From the NCBI GenBank assembly GCA_014859895.1, contig JACZKS010000130.1, positions 62,001-126,000 of the forward strand: a DNA stretch of 64,000 nucleotides. Direction: 5' to 3'. The notes under the pieces were generated by a model. It did no database searches. It was not told the DNA's origin and saw only the letters and a list, made by a program, of their open reading frames with translations. The position numbers and the translations under genes were made by a program. Source of the DNA: Rhodospirillales bacterium. Its GTDB lineage: Bacteria; Pseudomonadota; Alphaproteobacteria; Rhodospirillales; Shumkoniaceae. Position 1 is the first letter of the stretch, and the number at the start of each line of letters is the position of its first letter. Of the stretch, positions 33,267-42,016 are shown piece after piece.

Positions 33267-33962
33267 CTAGGCGAACGGAAAGCGCCGGACGAGCCAGAAG
33301 TCGCGGGTGCGGTCGGCCTGGTGGAACAGGCAGATGGAGGCGATCATGACCGGCTCGTCGAGAAGCGGCCGGAACAGGCTGTCCAAGGCCGGTTCCAGCG
33401 TTTCGCACACCTCGGGTTTGAGGCGCTTGGTCAACGTCATGTGGAAGCGGTACTGCTCGAACACGTAGGGATAGCCCCACTCCGTGACGTTGCGTTCTTC
33501 CTCGGGCGACAGGCCGTTCTGGTGGCGGCGCGTCCGCTCGCCGACGTCGAGCAGGGCCCGGAAGGGTTCGAACTCGCGCACGCAGCCGTCGGCCAGATCC
33601 TGAAGCTCGCGGGAGGCGCAGCGCGGACGCAACGCCAGGAATCCGTTCAGGTCATCGACGCCGAGGCGCACCGCGAACGGCGCCCGTGTTGCGGCGAATC
33701 GCGCCGCCGCCGCTTCGAGGTCTCCCGCCGAGGCGCCGTCCCGCAGGCGGAACGGCGCCTTGAGCGTGGCGTGGAAGCCGTACTGGCGGGGCGGAATGGT
33801 AAGGGTGTCGGCCTGCGTCACCGACACGCCGGGAACGGCTGGCCGCGGCGGCACCTCCCCGGTCGCGGCGTCGCGGCCGAGCCAGGCGGAACCGAGCTGC
33901 CACAGGGCCGAGGTGGGTGCCGGCGCGAAATAGATTGCGTAGCGGGGCTGCATGGGGATCAT
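33267..33962 (-). CDS. DUF1045 phosphonate-operon 2H phosphoesterase-like protein
   Basis: The 231-residue product starts RYAIYFAPAP and carries the two H-x-T motifs of 2H phosphoesterases, GFHATL (H64, T66) and RFHMTL (H174, T176). It is a family (DUF1045) usually found in C-P lyase operons. The family's fold suggests hydrolysis of a cyclic phosphate or phosphodiester, which would suit 5-phosphoribosyl 1,2-cyclic phosphate, the C-P lyase product normally opened by PhnP; this is inference. ATG at 33962 follows GGGGAG by eight bases, and the gene lies 17 bases after phnL as last member of the phnG-L operon. Confidence 0.85.
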   Translation of the reverse strand: MIPMQPRYAIYFAPAPTSALWQLGSAWLGRDAATGEVPPRPAVPGVSVTQADTLTIPPRQYGFHATLKAPFRLRDGASAGDLEAAAARFAATRAPFAVRLGVDDLNGFLALRPRCASRELQDLADGCVREFEPFRALLDVGERTRRHQNGLSPEEERNVTEWGYPYVFEQYRFHMTLTKRLKPEVCETLEPALDSLFRPLLDEPVMIASICLFHQADRTRDFWLVRRFPFA

Positions 33963-33979
33963 CGAACGGGCTCCCCGGA

Positions 33980-34681
33980 TCAGGCTGCCGCGGCGTAGGC
34001 GGCCATCTCGAAGGCACGGTCGGCGGCCGCCTCGCGCACCTCGCGATCGTGGAAGATGCCGACGATGGCGACGCCGCGCCGCCGGGCTTCGAGGATGAGG
34101 TCGACGACGACCTGCCGGTTGCCGGCGTCGAGCGCCGCGGTCGGCTCGTCCAGCAGCAGGATGGGAAAGTCGAGCGCGAAGCCGCGAGCGATGTTCACCC
34201 GCTGCTGCTCGCCGCCGGAAAAGGTGGCCGGCGCCAGTTGCCACATGCGTTCCGGGATGTGAAGGCGGGTCAGCAGCGCCGCCGCCCGTTCGCGGGCCGG
34301 CGCCGCCGCGACGCCGACGGCGCGCAGCGGTTCGGCCACGATGTCGATGGCCGGCACCCGCGGGATGGCGCGCAGGAACTGGCTGACGTGGCCCATGGTG
34401 CGCCGGCGGATGTCGAGGATGGTGTGCGGCGTGGCAGCCACGACATCGACCATCCGGCCGTCATGGGCAACCAGGATGCGCCCCGCCTGCGGCAGGTAGT
34501 TGCCGTAGAGGCAGCGGAGCAGGCTGCTCTTGCCGGCCCCCGAAGGGCCATGCAGGGCCACGCACTCGCCGCCCGCCACCGCCAGCGTCACCTGGCGCAG
34601 AACCGGCAGTACGGTTCCGCCCTGGGTGTGCAGCGTGAAGGTTTTCTCGAGATCTTCGACGACAAGCATCGGATGCGGCAT
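33980..34681 (-). CDS. phnL: C-P lyase ATPase-like subunit PhnL
   Basis: The 233-residue ABC-type protein has Walker A HGPSGAGKSSLLRCLYGNYLP-like (~41-55), the PhnL-typical VAATPHTILDIRRRTMGHVSQFL region, signature TFSGGEQQRVNIARGF and Walker B LLLDEPTAALD. PhnL is needed with PhnG, PhnH and PhnI to join phosphonate to ATP, forming ribose-1-phosphonate 5-triphosphate. It is not a transporter despite the ABC fold. It follows phnK by nine bases. Confidence 0.93.
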   Translation of the reverse strand: MPHPMLVVEDLEKTFTLHTQGGTVLPVLRQVTLAVAGGECVALHGPSGAGKSSLLRCLYGNYLPQAGRILVAHDGRMVDVVAATPHTILDIRRRTMGHVSQFLRAIPRVPAIDIVAEPLRAVGVAAAPARERAAALLTRLHIPERMWQLAPATFSGGEQQRVNIARGFALDFPILLLDEPTAALDAGNRQVVVDLILEARRRGVAIVGIFHDREVREAAADRAFEMAAYAAAA

Positions 34682-34690
34682 GGTCGCTCT

Positions 34691-35491
34691 CTACGGATGA
34701 AGGATCGAAGAAACCAGGAGCTGCGTGTAGGGATGCTGCGGATCGTCCAGCACCTGGTCGGTCAGCCCGGCTTCCACCACCTCGCCCCGGCGCATGACGA
34801 TCATGCGATGGGCCAAGAGCCGGGTCACCGCGAGGTCGTGGGTGACGATGACGGCCGACAGCCCGAGGTCGGTGACCAGCCCGCGCAACAGGTCGAGCAG
34901 CCTGGCCTGGACCGACACATCCAGTCCGCCGGTCGGCTCGTCCATGAAGACGAGGCGTGGCTTGGAGACCAGGTTGCGGGCGATCTGCAAACGCTGCTGC
35001 ATGCCGCCGGAAAAGGTGAACGGGGCGTCGTCGATGCGATCCAGGTCCATTTCGACGCGGCGCATCCAGGTTTCGGCCTCCCGGCGGATGCCGCCGTAGT
35101 GCCGCTCGCCGACGGCCATCAGCCGCTCGCCGATGTTGGCGCCGGCGCTGACGCCCATGCGCAGGCCGTCGCGCGGGTTCTGGTGGACGATGCCCCAGTC
35201 GGTGCGCATCAGCATGCGGCGCTCGGGCTCGGAAGCCGCCCAGACATCGATGGCGCGGCCGTGGCGGTCGGTATAAAGCACCCGCCCGGCGGTGGGTTCA
35301 AGCTTGGCCGACAGGCAGTTGAGCAGGGTACTCTTTCCCGAGCCTGACTCGCCGACGACGCCCAGGATTTCGCCCGGCCACAGCGAGAACGAAACATCTT
35401 TACAGCCGATCCGCCGGCCGTAAGTCCGGGTCAGGCCTTCGATCTGAAGAAGGGGGGGAGGCGCGTCCATGTTCCCAGGTGTCTCCGTCAT
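34691..35491 (-). CDS. phnK: C-P lyase-associated ATPase-like subunit PhnK
   Basis: The 266-residue product has Walker [19 protein letters not shown] (~43-60), WGIVHQNPRDGLRMGVSAG (PhnK-typical Q-loop region), signature TFSGGMQQRLQIARNL and Walker B RLVFMDEPTGGLDVSVQ. PhnK binds the PhnGHIJ core complex. The ATG at 35491 overlaps the phnJ stop (ATGA); a later ATG at 35470 is possible. Confidence 0.93.
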   Translation of the reverse strand: MTETPGNMDAPPPLLQIEGLTRTYGRRIGCKDVSFSLWPGEILGVVGESGSGKSTLLNCLSAKLEPTAGRVLYTDRHGRAIDVWAASEPERRMLMRTDWGIVHQNPRDGLRMGVSAGANIGERLMAVGERHYGGIRREAETWMRRVEMDLDRIDDAPFTFSGGMQQRLQIARNLVSKPRLVFMDEPTGGLDVSVQARLLDLLRGLVTDLGLSAVIVTHDLAVTRLLAHRMIVMRRGEVVEAGLTDQVLDDPQHPYTQLLVSSILHP

Positions 35492-36390
35492 TCAGCGGCT
35501 TCGGCCGCAAGCGCCACCGGGGTTCCCGCCCCGACGTGGCCGGCGGTCCGCCGCTCGCCGCAATAGTCGGTATCCGAGCAGACGAACATGCGCCCGCCGC
35601 GATCGTCGGTGACCACCTCGTCCAGATAGCTGTCGGCGGCGCCGCACAGCGCGCAACAATGGTCCCAGTGCTGCACGTCGAAAGGATAGTCCTCGAAATC
35701 CAGGCTCTTGACCGAGGTAAAGGGCGGCACCGCGTAGATGCGCTTCTCGCGGCCGGCACCGAACAGCTGGAGCGCCGGGTTGCGATCCATCTTCGGGTTG
35801 TCGAACTTGGGGATCGGCGAGGGTGCCATCAGGTAGCGGCCGTTGACCAGGACGGGATAGTTGTAGGAGGTGTTGATGCAGCCGAAGCGGGCGATGTCCT
35901 CGTAGAGCTTGACGTGCATGACGCCATATTCCTGAAGGGCGTGCATCTTGCGCGTTTCGGTCTCGCGGGCCTCGACCCAGCGCAGCGGCTCGGGGATCGG
36001 CACCTGGTAGACGATGATCTGGCCCGGCCCCAGCGGCCGTTCCGGGATACGGTGGCGGGTCTGGATGATGGTCGCTTCGGCCGTCCGCTCGGTCGTCGCC
36101 ACGCCGGTGGTGCGGGCGAAGAACTGGCGGATGCTGACGGCGTTGGTGGTGTCGTCGGCACCCTGGTCGATGACCTTGAGCACGTCCTCGGCGCCGATGA
36201 TCGAGGCGGTGACCTGGATGCCGCCGGTGCCCCAACCGTAGGGCAGCGGCATCTCGCGGCTGCCGAACGGAACCTGGTAGCCCGGCACGGCGACGGCCTT
36301 GAGGATGGCCCGCCGGATGGAGCGCTTCATCTGCTCGTCGAGATAGGCGAAGTTGTAGCCGGCCAGCGGCTCGCGCATCGCGTTCGTCAT
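35488..36390 (-). CDS. phnJ: Alpha-D-ribose 1-methylphosphonate 5-phosphate C-P lyase PhnJ
   Basis: The 300-residue radical-SAM enzyme breaks the carbon-phosphorus bond. YNFAYLDEQMKRSIRRA and PYGWGTGGIQVTAS are typical PhnJ blocks. The cluster-binding cysteines follow the family's spacing, CX2CX21CX5C: CALC, then Cys in RMFVC, then SDTDYC. The chain is slightly longer at the C-terminus, with an Ala-rich tail. The open frame runs upstream to 37293, but the ATG at 36390 overlaps the phnI stop as expected for coupling. Confidence 0.95.
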   Translation of the reverse strand: MTNAMREPLAGYNFAYLDEQMKRSIRRAILKAVAVPGYQVPFGSREMPLPYGWGTGGIQVTASIIGAEDVLKVIDQGADDTTNAVSIRQFFARTTGVATTERTAEATIIQTRHRIPERPLGPGQIIVYQVPIPEPLRWVEARETETRKMHALQEYGVMHVKLYEDIARFGCINTSYNYPVLVNGRYLMAPSPIPKFDNPKMDRNPALQLFGAGREKRIYAVPPFTSVKSLDFEDYPFDVQHWDHCCALCGAADSYLDEVVTDDRGGRMFVCSDTDYCGERRTAGHVGAGTPVALAAEAAE

Positions 36391-37493
36391 GGCACGATCT
36401 CCGCCTGTTCCGGGCGCCGGCGGGCGGCCTCGGCCTTGAGGTGGCGCACGGTGACCAGTTCGCCCTGGAAGTCGACGTAGTGCGGCAGCTTGAGGTGCTG
36501 CAGGAAGCCCGACGCTTCGACGTTGTCGGAATGGGAAAGCACGAACTCCTCGTCCTGGGCCGGGTATAGGGCCTCGCCGCCCAGCTCGCGCGTGCGCAGC
36601 GTGCGGTCGACCAGCGCCATGGCCATGGCCTTGCGCTCGCAATGGCCGAAGGAAAGGCCATAGCCGCGCGTGAACTTCGGGGATTCCGTGGCCGAGCCCT
36701 TGAACTGGCTGACCATGTCGCACTCGGTCAGCGTGATGTCGCCGATCTCGATGGCGAATCCCAGTTCCTCGGGCACGATCTCGACGGCGACCTCGCCCAT
36801 GCGGATCTCGCCGGCGAAGGGATGCGCGCTGCCGAAGCCGCGCTGGCTCGAATAGGCCAGCGCCAGCAGGAAGCCTTCGTCGCCGCGCGCCAGATTTTGC
36901 AGGCGGGCGTCGCGGCCGGCCGGGAAGTCGAGCGGCACGCGGGTGAGGTCGGTCGCCTCGGCCGGTTCGGGCGGGGCGATCTCGCGCTCGATCAGCCCCT
37001 CGTGGTCGAGGACGTCGACGACCTTGGGCATGCGCTCGGGAATCGCCGCGGCATCGCCGTGCGCCGGCTTCTCCTGCGGATGGCCCGTCTCGGCCAGCGA
37101 GAAATCGAGCAGGCGGTGGGTATAGTCGAAGGTGGGGCCGAGAACTTGGCCGCCAGGGAGATCCTTGTAGGTGGCCGAGACGCGGCGCCGGATGTCCATG
37201 GTGGCGGTATCGACGGGTTCCGACACCGCCAGGCGAGGCAGCGTGGTGCGGTAGGCCCGCAACAGGAAGACGGCCTCGATCAGATCGCCGCACGCCTGCT
37301 TGACGGCCAGCGCCGCCAGGTCGCGGTCGTATAGCGAGCCCTCTGTCATGACGCGGTCGACGGCCAGCGCCATCTGTTCCTTGACCTGTTCGAGCGTGAG
37401 CTCGGGGACGGCGGGATCGCCGCGCCGCTCCTCGGCCAGCAACGCGTGGGCGTTGCGGATGGCCGTCTCCCCACCCTTGACCGCGACATACAT
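36387..37493 (-). CDS. phnI: C-P lyase core subunit/nucleosidase PhnI
   Basis: The 368-residue product starts MYVAVKGGETAIRNAHALL, the conserved PhnI beginning, and contains LRAYRTTLPRL, GPTFDYTHRLLDFSL, FGSAHPFAGEIRMGEV and GYGLSFGHCERKAMAMALVD. PhnI displaces adenine from ATP with the phosphonate. GGAGG lies six bases before the ATG at 37493. It overlaps phnJ by four bases. Confidence 0.95.
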   Translation of the reverse strand: MYVAVKGGETAIRNAHALLAEERRGDPAVPELTLEQVKEQMALAVDRVMTEGSLYDRDLAALAVKQACGDLIEAVFLLRAYRTTLPRLAVSEPVDTATMDIRRRVSATYKDLPGGQVLGPTFDYTHRLLDFSLAETGHPQEKPAHGDAAAIPERMPKVVDVLDHEGLIEREIAPPEPAEATDLTRVPLDFPAGRDARLQNLARGDEGFLLALAYSSQRGFGSAHPFAGEIRMGEVAVEIVPEELGFAIEIGDITLTECDMVSQFKGSATESPKFTRGYGLSFGHCERKAMAMALVDRTLRTRELGGEALYPAQDEEFVLSHSDNVEASGFLQHLKLPHYVDFQGELVTVRHLKAEAARRRPEQAEIVP

Positions 37494-37494
37494 C

Positions 37495-38091
37495 TCAGGC
37501 CTCCACTGCGGTCGAACGGGGAACGGCTGCGACGGCTTCGCCATCGACGAGGATGACGTCGAGCCCGCGCGGGAACAGGATCTCCAGGGCGTGGCGCTCG
37601 GCCCAGAACGCCTCGTCAAGGCCGTCGACGGCCAATCGGGCGGTACCGTCGATGCCGGGCCCGGCGAGAGCGATCTCGCGACCGACGCCCAGGCCGTCGA
37701 CCTGGAGGATGAGGGTCGCGGCCCGCTCGGGGTACAGATCGGAGCCGAGGCCGAGGGTGTCCAGCCGCGGCCTTTCGGCGGCGGTTGCCGCCACCACGAA
37801 GGCGGCGCCGGACGGGTCGCTGGCAATCGGCGAGCCGCAATGGAAACGGATGGCACCGAGCACGGCGTCGTTGCAGGCCGAGGGCGACAGCCACAGCGGC
37901 GTCTCGAAGTCGGCTAACGCCAGCAGGAGCGCGACCGTCCCCCGATGCAGGGGGGCGGCCGTCGCCACGGCGGCGTCGAGGCCGACGACGCGCCCGGGGT
38001 GGGCCATGGCGTCGAGCACGCCACGGAACACCCGCTGGCTGTCATGGACGGGATGGCGGAAACCGCCAAGCACGGTGGCTGCGGGTCGCAT
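37495..38091 (-). CDS. phnH: C-P lyase core subunit PhnH
   Basis: The 198-residue product contains GGFRHPVHDSQRVFRGVLDAM near the start, LLLALADFETPLWL, IRFHCGSPIA and AFWAERHALEILFPRGLDV at the end, which are consistent PhnH landmarks. It is a PLP-transferase-fold subunit without cofactor that completes the PhnGHIJ core. GGGGGG precedes the ATG at 38091 by ten bases. Five bases separate it from phnG. Confidence 0.93.
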   Translation of the reverse strand: MRPAATVLGGFRHPVHDSQRVFRGVLDAMAHPGRVVGLDAAVATAAPLHRGTVALLLALADFETPLWLSPSACNDAVLGAIRFHCGSPIASDPSGAAFVVAATAAERPRLDTLGLGSDLYPERAATLILQVDGLGVGREIALAGPGIDGTARLAVDGLDEAFWAERHALEILFPRGLDVILVDGEAVAAVPRSTAVEA

Positions 38092-38096
38092 GGAAT

Positions 38097-38600
38097 TCAG
38101 TCCCCCCGGACCATGGTGAAGAAGTCGACCTTGGTGGCGGCGACCTTGGCGCGGCGGGCGCGGCGGGCATCCGCCTGCCTCGCCGCCAGCGGGTCGATCA
38201 TCTCGCGCAACAGGGCGGCCCGCCGCGCCGGGTCCTGGAGAAGGGCGTCCAACACGGCGGCGATCTCGGCCCGGCGCGGATCGCGGCCGGCCAGATAGGA
38301 CACGCCGACGCGGCCGTCGGCCGTCTCGATAGCGCAGCGGGTAACCGTCATCTCGCCCAGGCAGAACGGGGCCCCGGTGCCGCCGGCCCGGCTCCGCACC
38401 ATGACCATGCCGGTCTCGGGGGCCCGCACGGCGACGTAGTCCGGCTTGCCCCCGAGCGAGCGCCATGCCCGCTCCAGATCATCACCCGAGGCACGGCCCA
38501 GCACGCCCATCCACCGGCGCCGGGCTTCGCTTTCAGCCGGCGCCGGGGAAACAGCGGCGGCACCTTCCGGGGCGGCGTGGGAAGCGTGAAAATCGGTCAC
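38097..38600 (-). CDS. phnG: C-P lyase core subunit PhnG
   Basis: The 167-residue product contains RRRWMGVLGRASGDDLERAW, GAPFCLGEMTVTRC and VGVSYLAGRDPRRAEIAAVLDALLQ, as in PhnG. The first ~20 residues (Ala-rich) extend beyond E. coli PhnG (150). The start is uncertain: GTG at 38600 is used, TTG at 38612 is possible. It is the first gene of the phnGHIJKL-DUF1045 operon, divergent from phnF, with a Pho box and a palindromic site upstream. Confidence 0.9.
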   Translation of the reverse strand: MTDFHASHAAPEGAAAVSPAPAESEARRRWMGVLGRASGDDLERAWRSLGGKPDYVAVRAPETGMVMVRSRAGGTGAPFCLGEMTVTRCAIETADGRVGVSYLAGRDPRRAEIAAVLDALLQDPARRAALLREMIDPLAARQADARRARRAKVAATKVDFFTMVRGD

Positions 38601-38614
38601 GACGGTTCTCAATT

Positions 38615-38632
38615 CATCTAGACAACCAGATG
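38615..38632. promoter_or_regulatory. Candidate PhnF operator
   Basis: CATCT-N8-AGATG inverted repeat with an embedded TCTAGACAA, resembling GntR/HutC-family sites. It lies 14 bases from the phnG start, downstream of the Pho box, where PhnF could act as a roadblock. Confidence 0.45.
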
Positions 38633-38677
38633 TATGGACCTTAAAAGGAGAGGGTCGGCCCTGTAAAGCGGAATTGG

Positions 38678-38695
38678 ATGACGTTTTGTTGACAA
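38678..38695 (-). promoter_or_regulatory. Pho box before phnG
   Basis: Minus strand: TTGTCAA, CAAA, ACGTCAT, two heptamers at 11-bp spacing. Ten bases further a weak -10 (TTTACA) follows. The match is looser than in the other arrays. Confidence 0.5.
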
Positions 38696-38718
38696 CGCCG
38701 GGCCGTGGGGAGGGCGCA

Positions 38719-39441
38719 ATGCAGATCGAGCGCGGAGCGGGGGTGGCCCTGTGGCGCCAGATCCAGCAGACGCTGGAGGCCGGGATCGCGTCGGGAGAGT
38801 TGGCGCCGGGTACCCGCCTTCCGACGGAGATGGAGCTGGCGGAGCGTTTCGACGTCAACCGCCATACCGTGCGACGCGCCATCTCGGGCCTCGAGGAACG
38901 GGGCTTGGTTCGCGTCGACCAGGGACGGGGCATGTTCGTGGCGGAGAACGTCGTCGATTATACCGTCGGCCGGAATACCCGTTTCAGCGAAAACATCCTG
39001 CACCAGAGCCGGCTGCCCGGGGCGCGGGTGGTTGCCACGCAACGCCTGCGGGCGGCACCGGCCGTGGCCGAGGCGCTGAACCTGCGCGCCGGCACCATGG
39101 TGGCGATGGTCCGGCGCGTCGGCCAGGTCGACGGCCGGGTGGTGGCGATGGCGGAACATTTCTTCTCGCTGCGGCGGTTTCCCGACGTCTTCGAGGCGTT
39201 CAAGGAGGAGTCCTCGGTGTCCACGGCCCTGGCGCGGCTCGGCGTTCCCGACTTCGTGCGTCGCACGACCAGGATCACGGCGCGCATGCCGGACCGGCTG
39301 GAGGCCAGCCTCCTGCAACAACATCGCAACCGGCCGATCCTGGTCACCGAAAGCGTTGACGTCGATGGCGACGGCGCGCCGGTCGAGTACGGCGTGGCCC
39401 GCTTCGCCGGCGACCGCGTCCAAGTGGTCGTGGAAAGCTGA
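38719..39441 (+). CDS. phnF: GntR/HutC-family regulator PhnF
   Basis: The 240-residue product has an N-terminal winged helix (LWRQIQQTLEAGIASGELAPGT-type start, then LAERFDVNRHTVRRAISGLE) and a C-terminal UTRA ligand domain (TTRITARMPDR, HRNRPILVTESVDVD, VEYGVARFAGDRVQVVVE). PhnF represses phosphonate genes. It diverges from phnG with the candidate operator between them. The ATG at 38719 follows GGAGG by five bases. It converges on phnM with five bases between. Confidence 0.9.
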   Translation: MQIERGAGVALWRQIQQTLEAGIASGELAPGTRLPTEMELAERFDVNRHTVRRAISGLEERGLVRVDQGRGMFVAENVVDYTVGRNTRFSENILHQSRLPGARVVATQRLRAAPAVAEALNLRAGTMVAMVRRVGQVDGRVVAMAEHFFSLRRFPDVFEAFKEESSVSTALARLGVPDFVRRTTRITARMPDRLEASLLQQHRNRPILVTESVDVDGDGAPVEYGVARFAGDRVQVVVES

Positions 39442-39446
39442 CCGGC

Positions 39447-40631
39447 TCATGCGCGCGCCGGCTCCTGCTCTTCCGCCCAGGCGCCAAGGCGACTGCCATC
39501 GAGGAATACCGGGCGGCCGGCGACAACCGTCGCGGCGACGCGCGGCAGTTCGGGATCGCTGTCGTCGACCAGGATGAGATCGGCCCGCCGGCCGGGCGCG
39601 ATCTCGCCGCGGTCCCTCAGGGCCAAGGCCCTAGCCGGGGTTGCCGAGACGAGGTTCCAGGCATCCCCGAACGGCAGGGCGCCGGAAGCGGCGATCCGGA
39701 ACGCCGCCTGCAACAACGACGGATAATAGTAGTCGGAGGCCAGGATCGTACACAGGCCATCGGCAATGGCCTCGGCGGCCGTCAGACGCCCGCAATGCGA
39801 GGCGCCGCGTAGGATGTTGGGGGCGCCCAGCACGACTTCGTCGCCAAGATCCCTGGCTGTTTCCGCCGTCGCCGCGTCGACCGGGAACTCCCCGATCCGG
39901 CAGCCCATGTCGTGGAACATGCGGCGCATGGCCGGAGTCTCGTCGTCGTGGGAAAGCAGCGGAACGCCCTGGGCGTTGGCGCACTCGGCCAGGCGGCGCA
40001 CGGCCCCCGGCACGGCATCGGCCCGTTGGCGCACCCGATCCAGCAGGGCGACGAACTCCGGGACGCTCAAGCCGGCCCTGGCCGCCGCCGGCTGGATCTT
40101 GGCCGGCTGGTCCCGGCGCTCCTGGAAATGGGGGACATGGTCGTTGAAGGCGACGGCGTCGACCAGGCCGGCCTCGATCATGTCGATGACGTCCGCGACG
40201 CCATCGATGGCATACGTCTCGAACCGGAGGTGGACGCGAACGTCGCATCCGAAACGCGGCCGCATCGCCCGGATGGTGCGAATGACCTGGCTGGCCATGG
40301 GACCGCCGCGCAGTCCCGGCTCCCAGGAATGGGTGACGCCGTGAAAGCCCGTGGTGATGCCGTTGGCGATCATCTGGAGGTCGGTGTCGAGAAGCGCGAC
40401 GTCGAGCGGAAACTTCACGCCCGGCCGAGGCATGAGTTGGCGCTCGAAGGCGTCGCCGTGGATGTCGACGATGCCGGGCAGAAGCAGCGTGCCGGCGCCG
40501 TTGACGCGAACCGCGTCGGCCCGCCCGTCGGCATCAAGTCCGGCGATATGTCCTTTCGCCACAGTCAGGGCCGCCGGCTTCACGTTGCCTTCGGGTGTCA
40601 GCACGCGGCAGTTTTCGATGATGTAGTCCAT
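39447..40631 (-). CDS. phnM: PhnM-like amidohydrolase (first copy)
   Basis: The 394-residue amidohydrolase-fold protein has the metal motif IVDIHGDAFERQLMPRPGV, FNDHVPHF, LLSHDDETPAMRRM, VVLGAPNILRGASHCG and a C-terminal ALRDRGEIAPGRRADLILVD. PhnM removes pyrophosphate from ribose-1-phosphonate 5-triphosphate. This copy departs from the standard form in two places that the second copy keeps (HGD for HTD, and no MDHTPGQ block). Its role may therefore differ, for example on another triphosphate or cyclic intermediate. The ATG at 40631 follows GAGGAG. Confidence 0.82.
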   Translation of the reverse strand: MDYIIENCRVLTPEGNVKPAALTVAKGHIAGLDADGRADAVRVNGAGTLLLPGIVDIHGDAFERQLMPRPGVKFPLDVALLDTDLQMIANGITTGFHGVTHSWEPGLRGGPMASQVIRTIRAMRPRFGCDVRVHLRFETYAIDGVADVIDMIEAGLVDAVAFNDHVPHFQERRDQPAKIQPAAARAGLSVPEFVALLDRVRQRADAVPGAVRRLAECANAQGVPLLSHDDETPAMRRMFHDMGCRIGEFPVDAATAETARDLGDEVVLGAPNILRGASHCGRLTAAEAIADGLCTILASDYYYPSLLQAAFRIAASGALPFGDAWNLVSATPARALALRDRGEIAPGRRADLILVDDSDPELPRVAATVVAGRPVFLDGSRLGAWAEEQEPARA

Positions 40632-40743
40632 GGGCTCCTCGCGTCTTCGTTCCATCAGGAGAAATATAGAAAGCGGAAGACGCCGGAACTGTGAATTTTA
40701 TCGGAAAGTCAGTATCGACGAATCGCCGTCTTGTCGGGATCGA

Positions 40744-40772
40744 TTGTCATCCAATTTTCATGATTGTTTCAT
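40744..40772 (+). promoter_or_regulatory. Pho-box array before the second phnM
   Basis: Plus strand: TTGTCAT, CCAA, TTTTCAT, GATT, GTTTCAT, three heptamers at exact 11-bp spacing in an AT-rich gap, 67 bases before the ATG at 40840. Confidence 0.65.
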
Positions 40773-40839
40773 TTTGGAATCGCCGGCACGCCTTAGTGTT
40801 TCCGGAATTTTCACTCTCGCCTTAACGGTCGTTTCCATC

Positions 40840-41967
40840 ATGTCCTCAGACACGGTCTTCACCAACGCGCGCATCGTCACCCGCACCGGCGTCCTGGACG
40901 GCTCGTTGCGCATCGCCGACGGGAAGATCGCCGCCATCGACGCCGGACCCGGCGGCGGGCGGGACATGGAAGGCGATTATCTTCTGCCGGGCCTTGTCGA
41001 CATCCATACCGACAACCTGGAAAAGCATCTCGAACCGCGGCCGGGCGTCACCTGGCCCGGCCTTGCCGCCATCGTTGCCCACGACCGTCAGATCGCGGCG
41101 GCCGGCATCACCACCGTCTTTGATTCCCTCTACGTCGGGTTCGACGGCGCCTCGTCGGGGCGCCGCGAGGCGCTGGACGTGGCGACGGGCGCGCTGGCGG
41201 AGGCCGCGGAAGGCCGCATCCTGATCTCCGACCACATGCTCCATCTGCGATGCGAACTTGGCGCGCCCGACGTCGTCGACGATCTGACGGAAGCCCTTGG
41301 TCAACCGAGGGTGCGGCTGGTCTCGGTGATGGACCACACGCCTGGCCAGCGGCAGTGGCGAAACCTCGACCACTGGCGCCAGTTTCACAGCAAGCGCTAT
41401 TCCCGGGAAGAGCTCGATGCCACCATCCATGAGCGCGTGGAAGCGCAGCAGCTGCATGCGGAAGGCAACCGGCGGCGGATCGTCGCGTTGTGCCGTGAGC
41501 GCGGGCTGCCGCTGGCCAGCCACGACGACACCACGCCGGACCATGTCCTGGAGGGCGTTGGCGACGGCGTGAGGATCTCGGAATTCCCCACCACTTTCGA
41601 GGCGGCGCGGTGCGCCCACGAACATGGGCTGGCTACCGTCATGGGCGCGCCCAACATCGTCATCGGCGGCTCCCATTCCGGAAACGTCGCCGCCCACGAT
41701 CTTGCCACCGAAGGCCTGCTCGACGGCCTGGCCTCCGATTACGTACCGATCAGCATGATCCAGGCCATCTTCGTACTGCATCGCAAGTGGAACGTCCCCT
41801 TGAGCGAGGCGGTGGCCATGGCCTCCGCCAACCCGGCCGAAATGGTCGGCCTGACCGATCGCGGACGGCTCGAAGCCGGCCGCCGGGCCGACCTGGCGCG
41901 GGTTCACATGGTCGGCGGCGTTGCGGTGGTGCGCGAGGTCTGGATACGGGGCGAGCGCGTCATGTAG
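40840..41967 (+). CDS. phnM: Alpha-D-ribose 1-methylphosphonate 5-triphosphate diphosphatase PhnM (second, canonical copy)
   Basis: The 375-residue product has the typical PhnM sequence: LPGLVDIHTDNLEKHLEPRP, AGITTVFDSLYVG, VSVMDHTPGQRQW, LASHDDTTPDH and MGAPNIVIGGSHSGN. It cleaves the triphosphate to ribose-1-phosphonate 5-phosphate, the PhnJ substrate. The frame is open upstream to 40630, but the ATG at 40840 fits the family start (FTNARIVT soon follows). It diverges from the first phnM across a Pho-boxed gap and converges on phnE of set 2. Confidence 0.92.
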   Translation: MSSDTVFTNARIVTRTGVLDGSLRIADGKIAAIDAGPGGGRDMEGDYLLPGLVDIHTDNLEKHLEPRPGVTWPGLAAIVAHDRQIAAAGITTVFDSLYVGFDGASSGRREALDVATGALAEAAEGRILISDHMLHLRCELGAPDVVDDLTEALGQPRVRLVSVMDHTPGQRQWRNLDHWRQFHSKRYSREELDATIHERVEAQQLHAEGNRRRIVALCRERGLPLASHDDTTPDHVLEGVGDGVRISEFPTTFEAARCAHEHGLATVMGAPNIVIGGSHSGNVAAHDLATEGLLDGLASDYVPISMIQAIFVLHRKWNVPLSEAVAMASANPAEMVGLTDRGRLEAGRRADLARVHMVGGVAVVREVWIRGERVM

Positions 41968-42016
41968 CGCCCCCGAGGGCCGCCGAGGCAAACGGCAACC
42001 CTTCCGAAAATCGTTC

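Noticed and set aside
35488..37293. Apparent 601-codon phnJ with an extra N-terminal domain
   Set aside because: The extra part is a shadow frame of phnI. phnJ starts at 36390 with an ATGA overlap.
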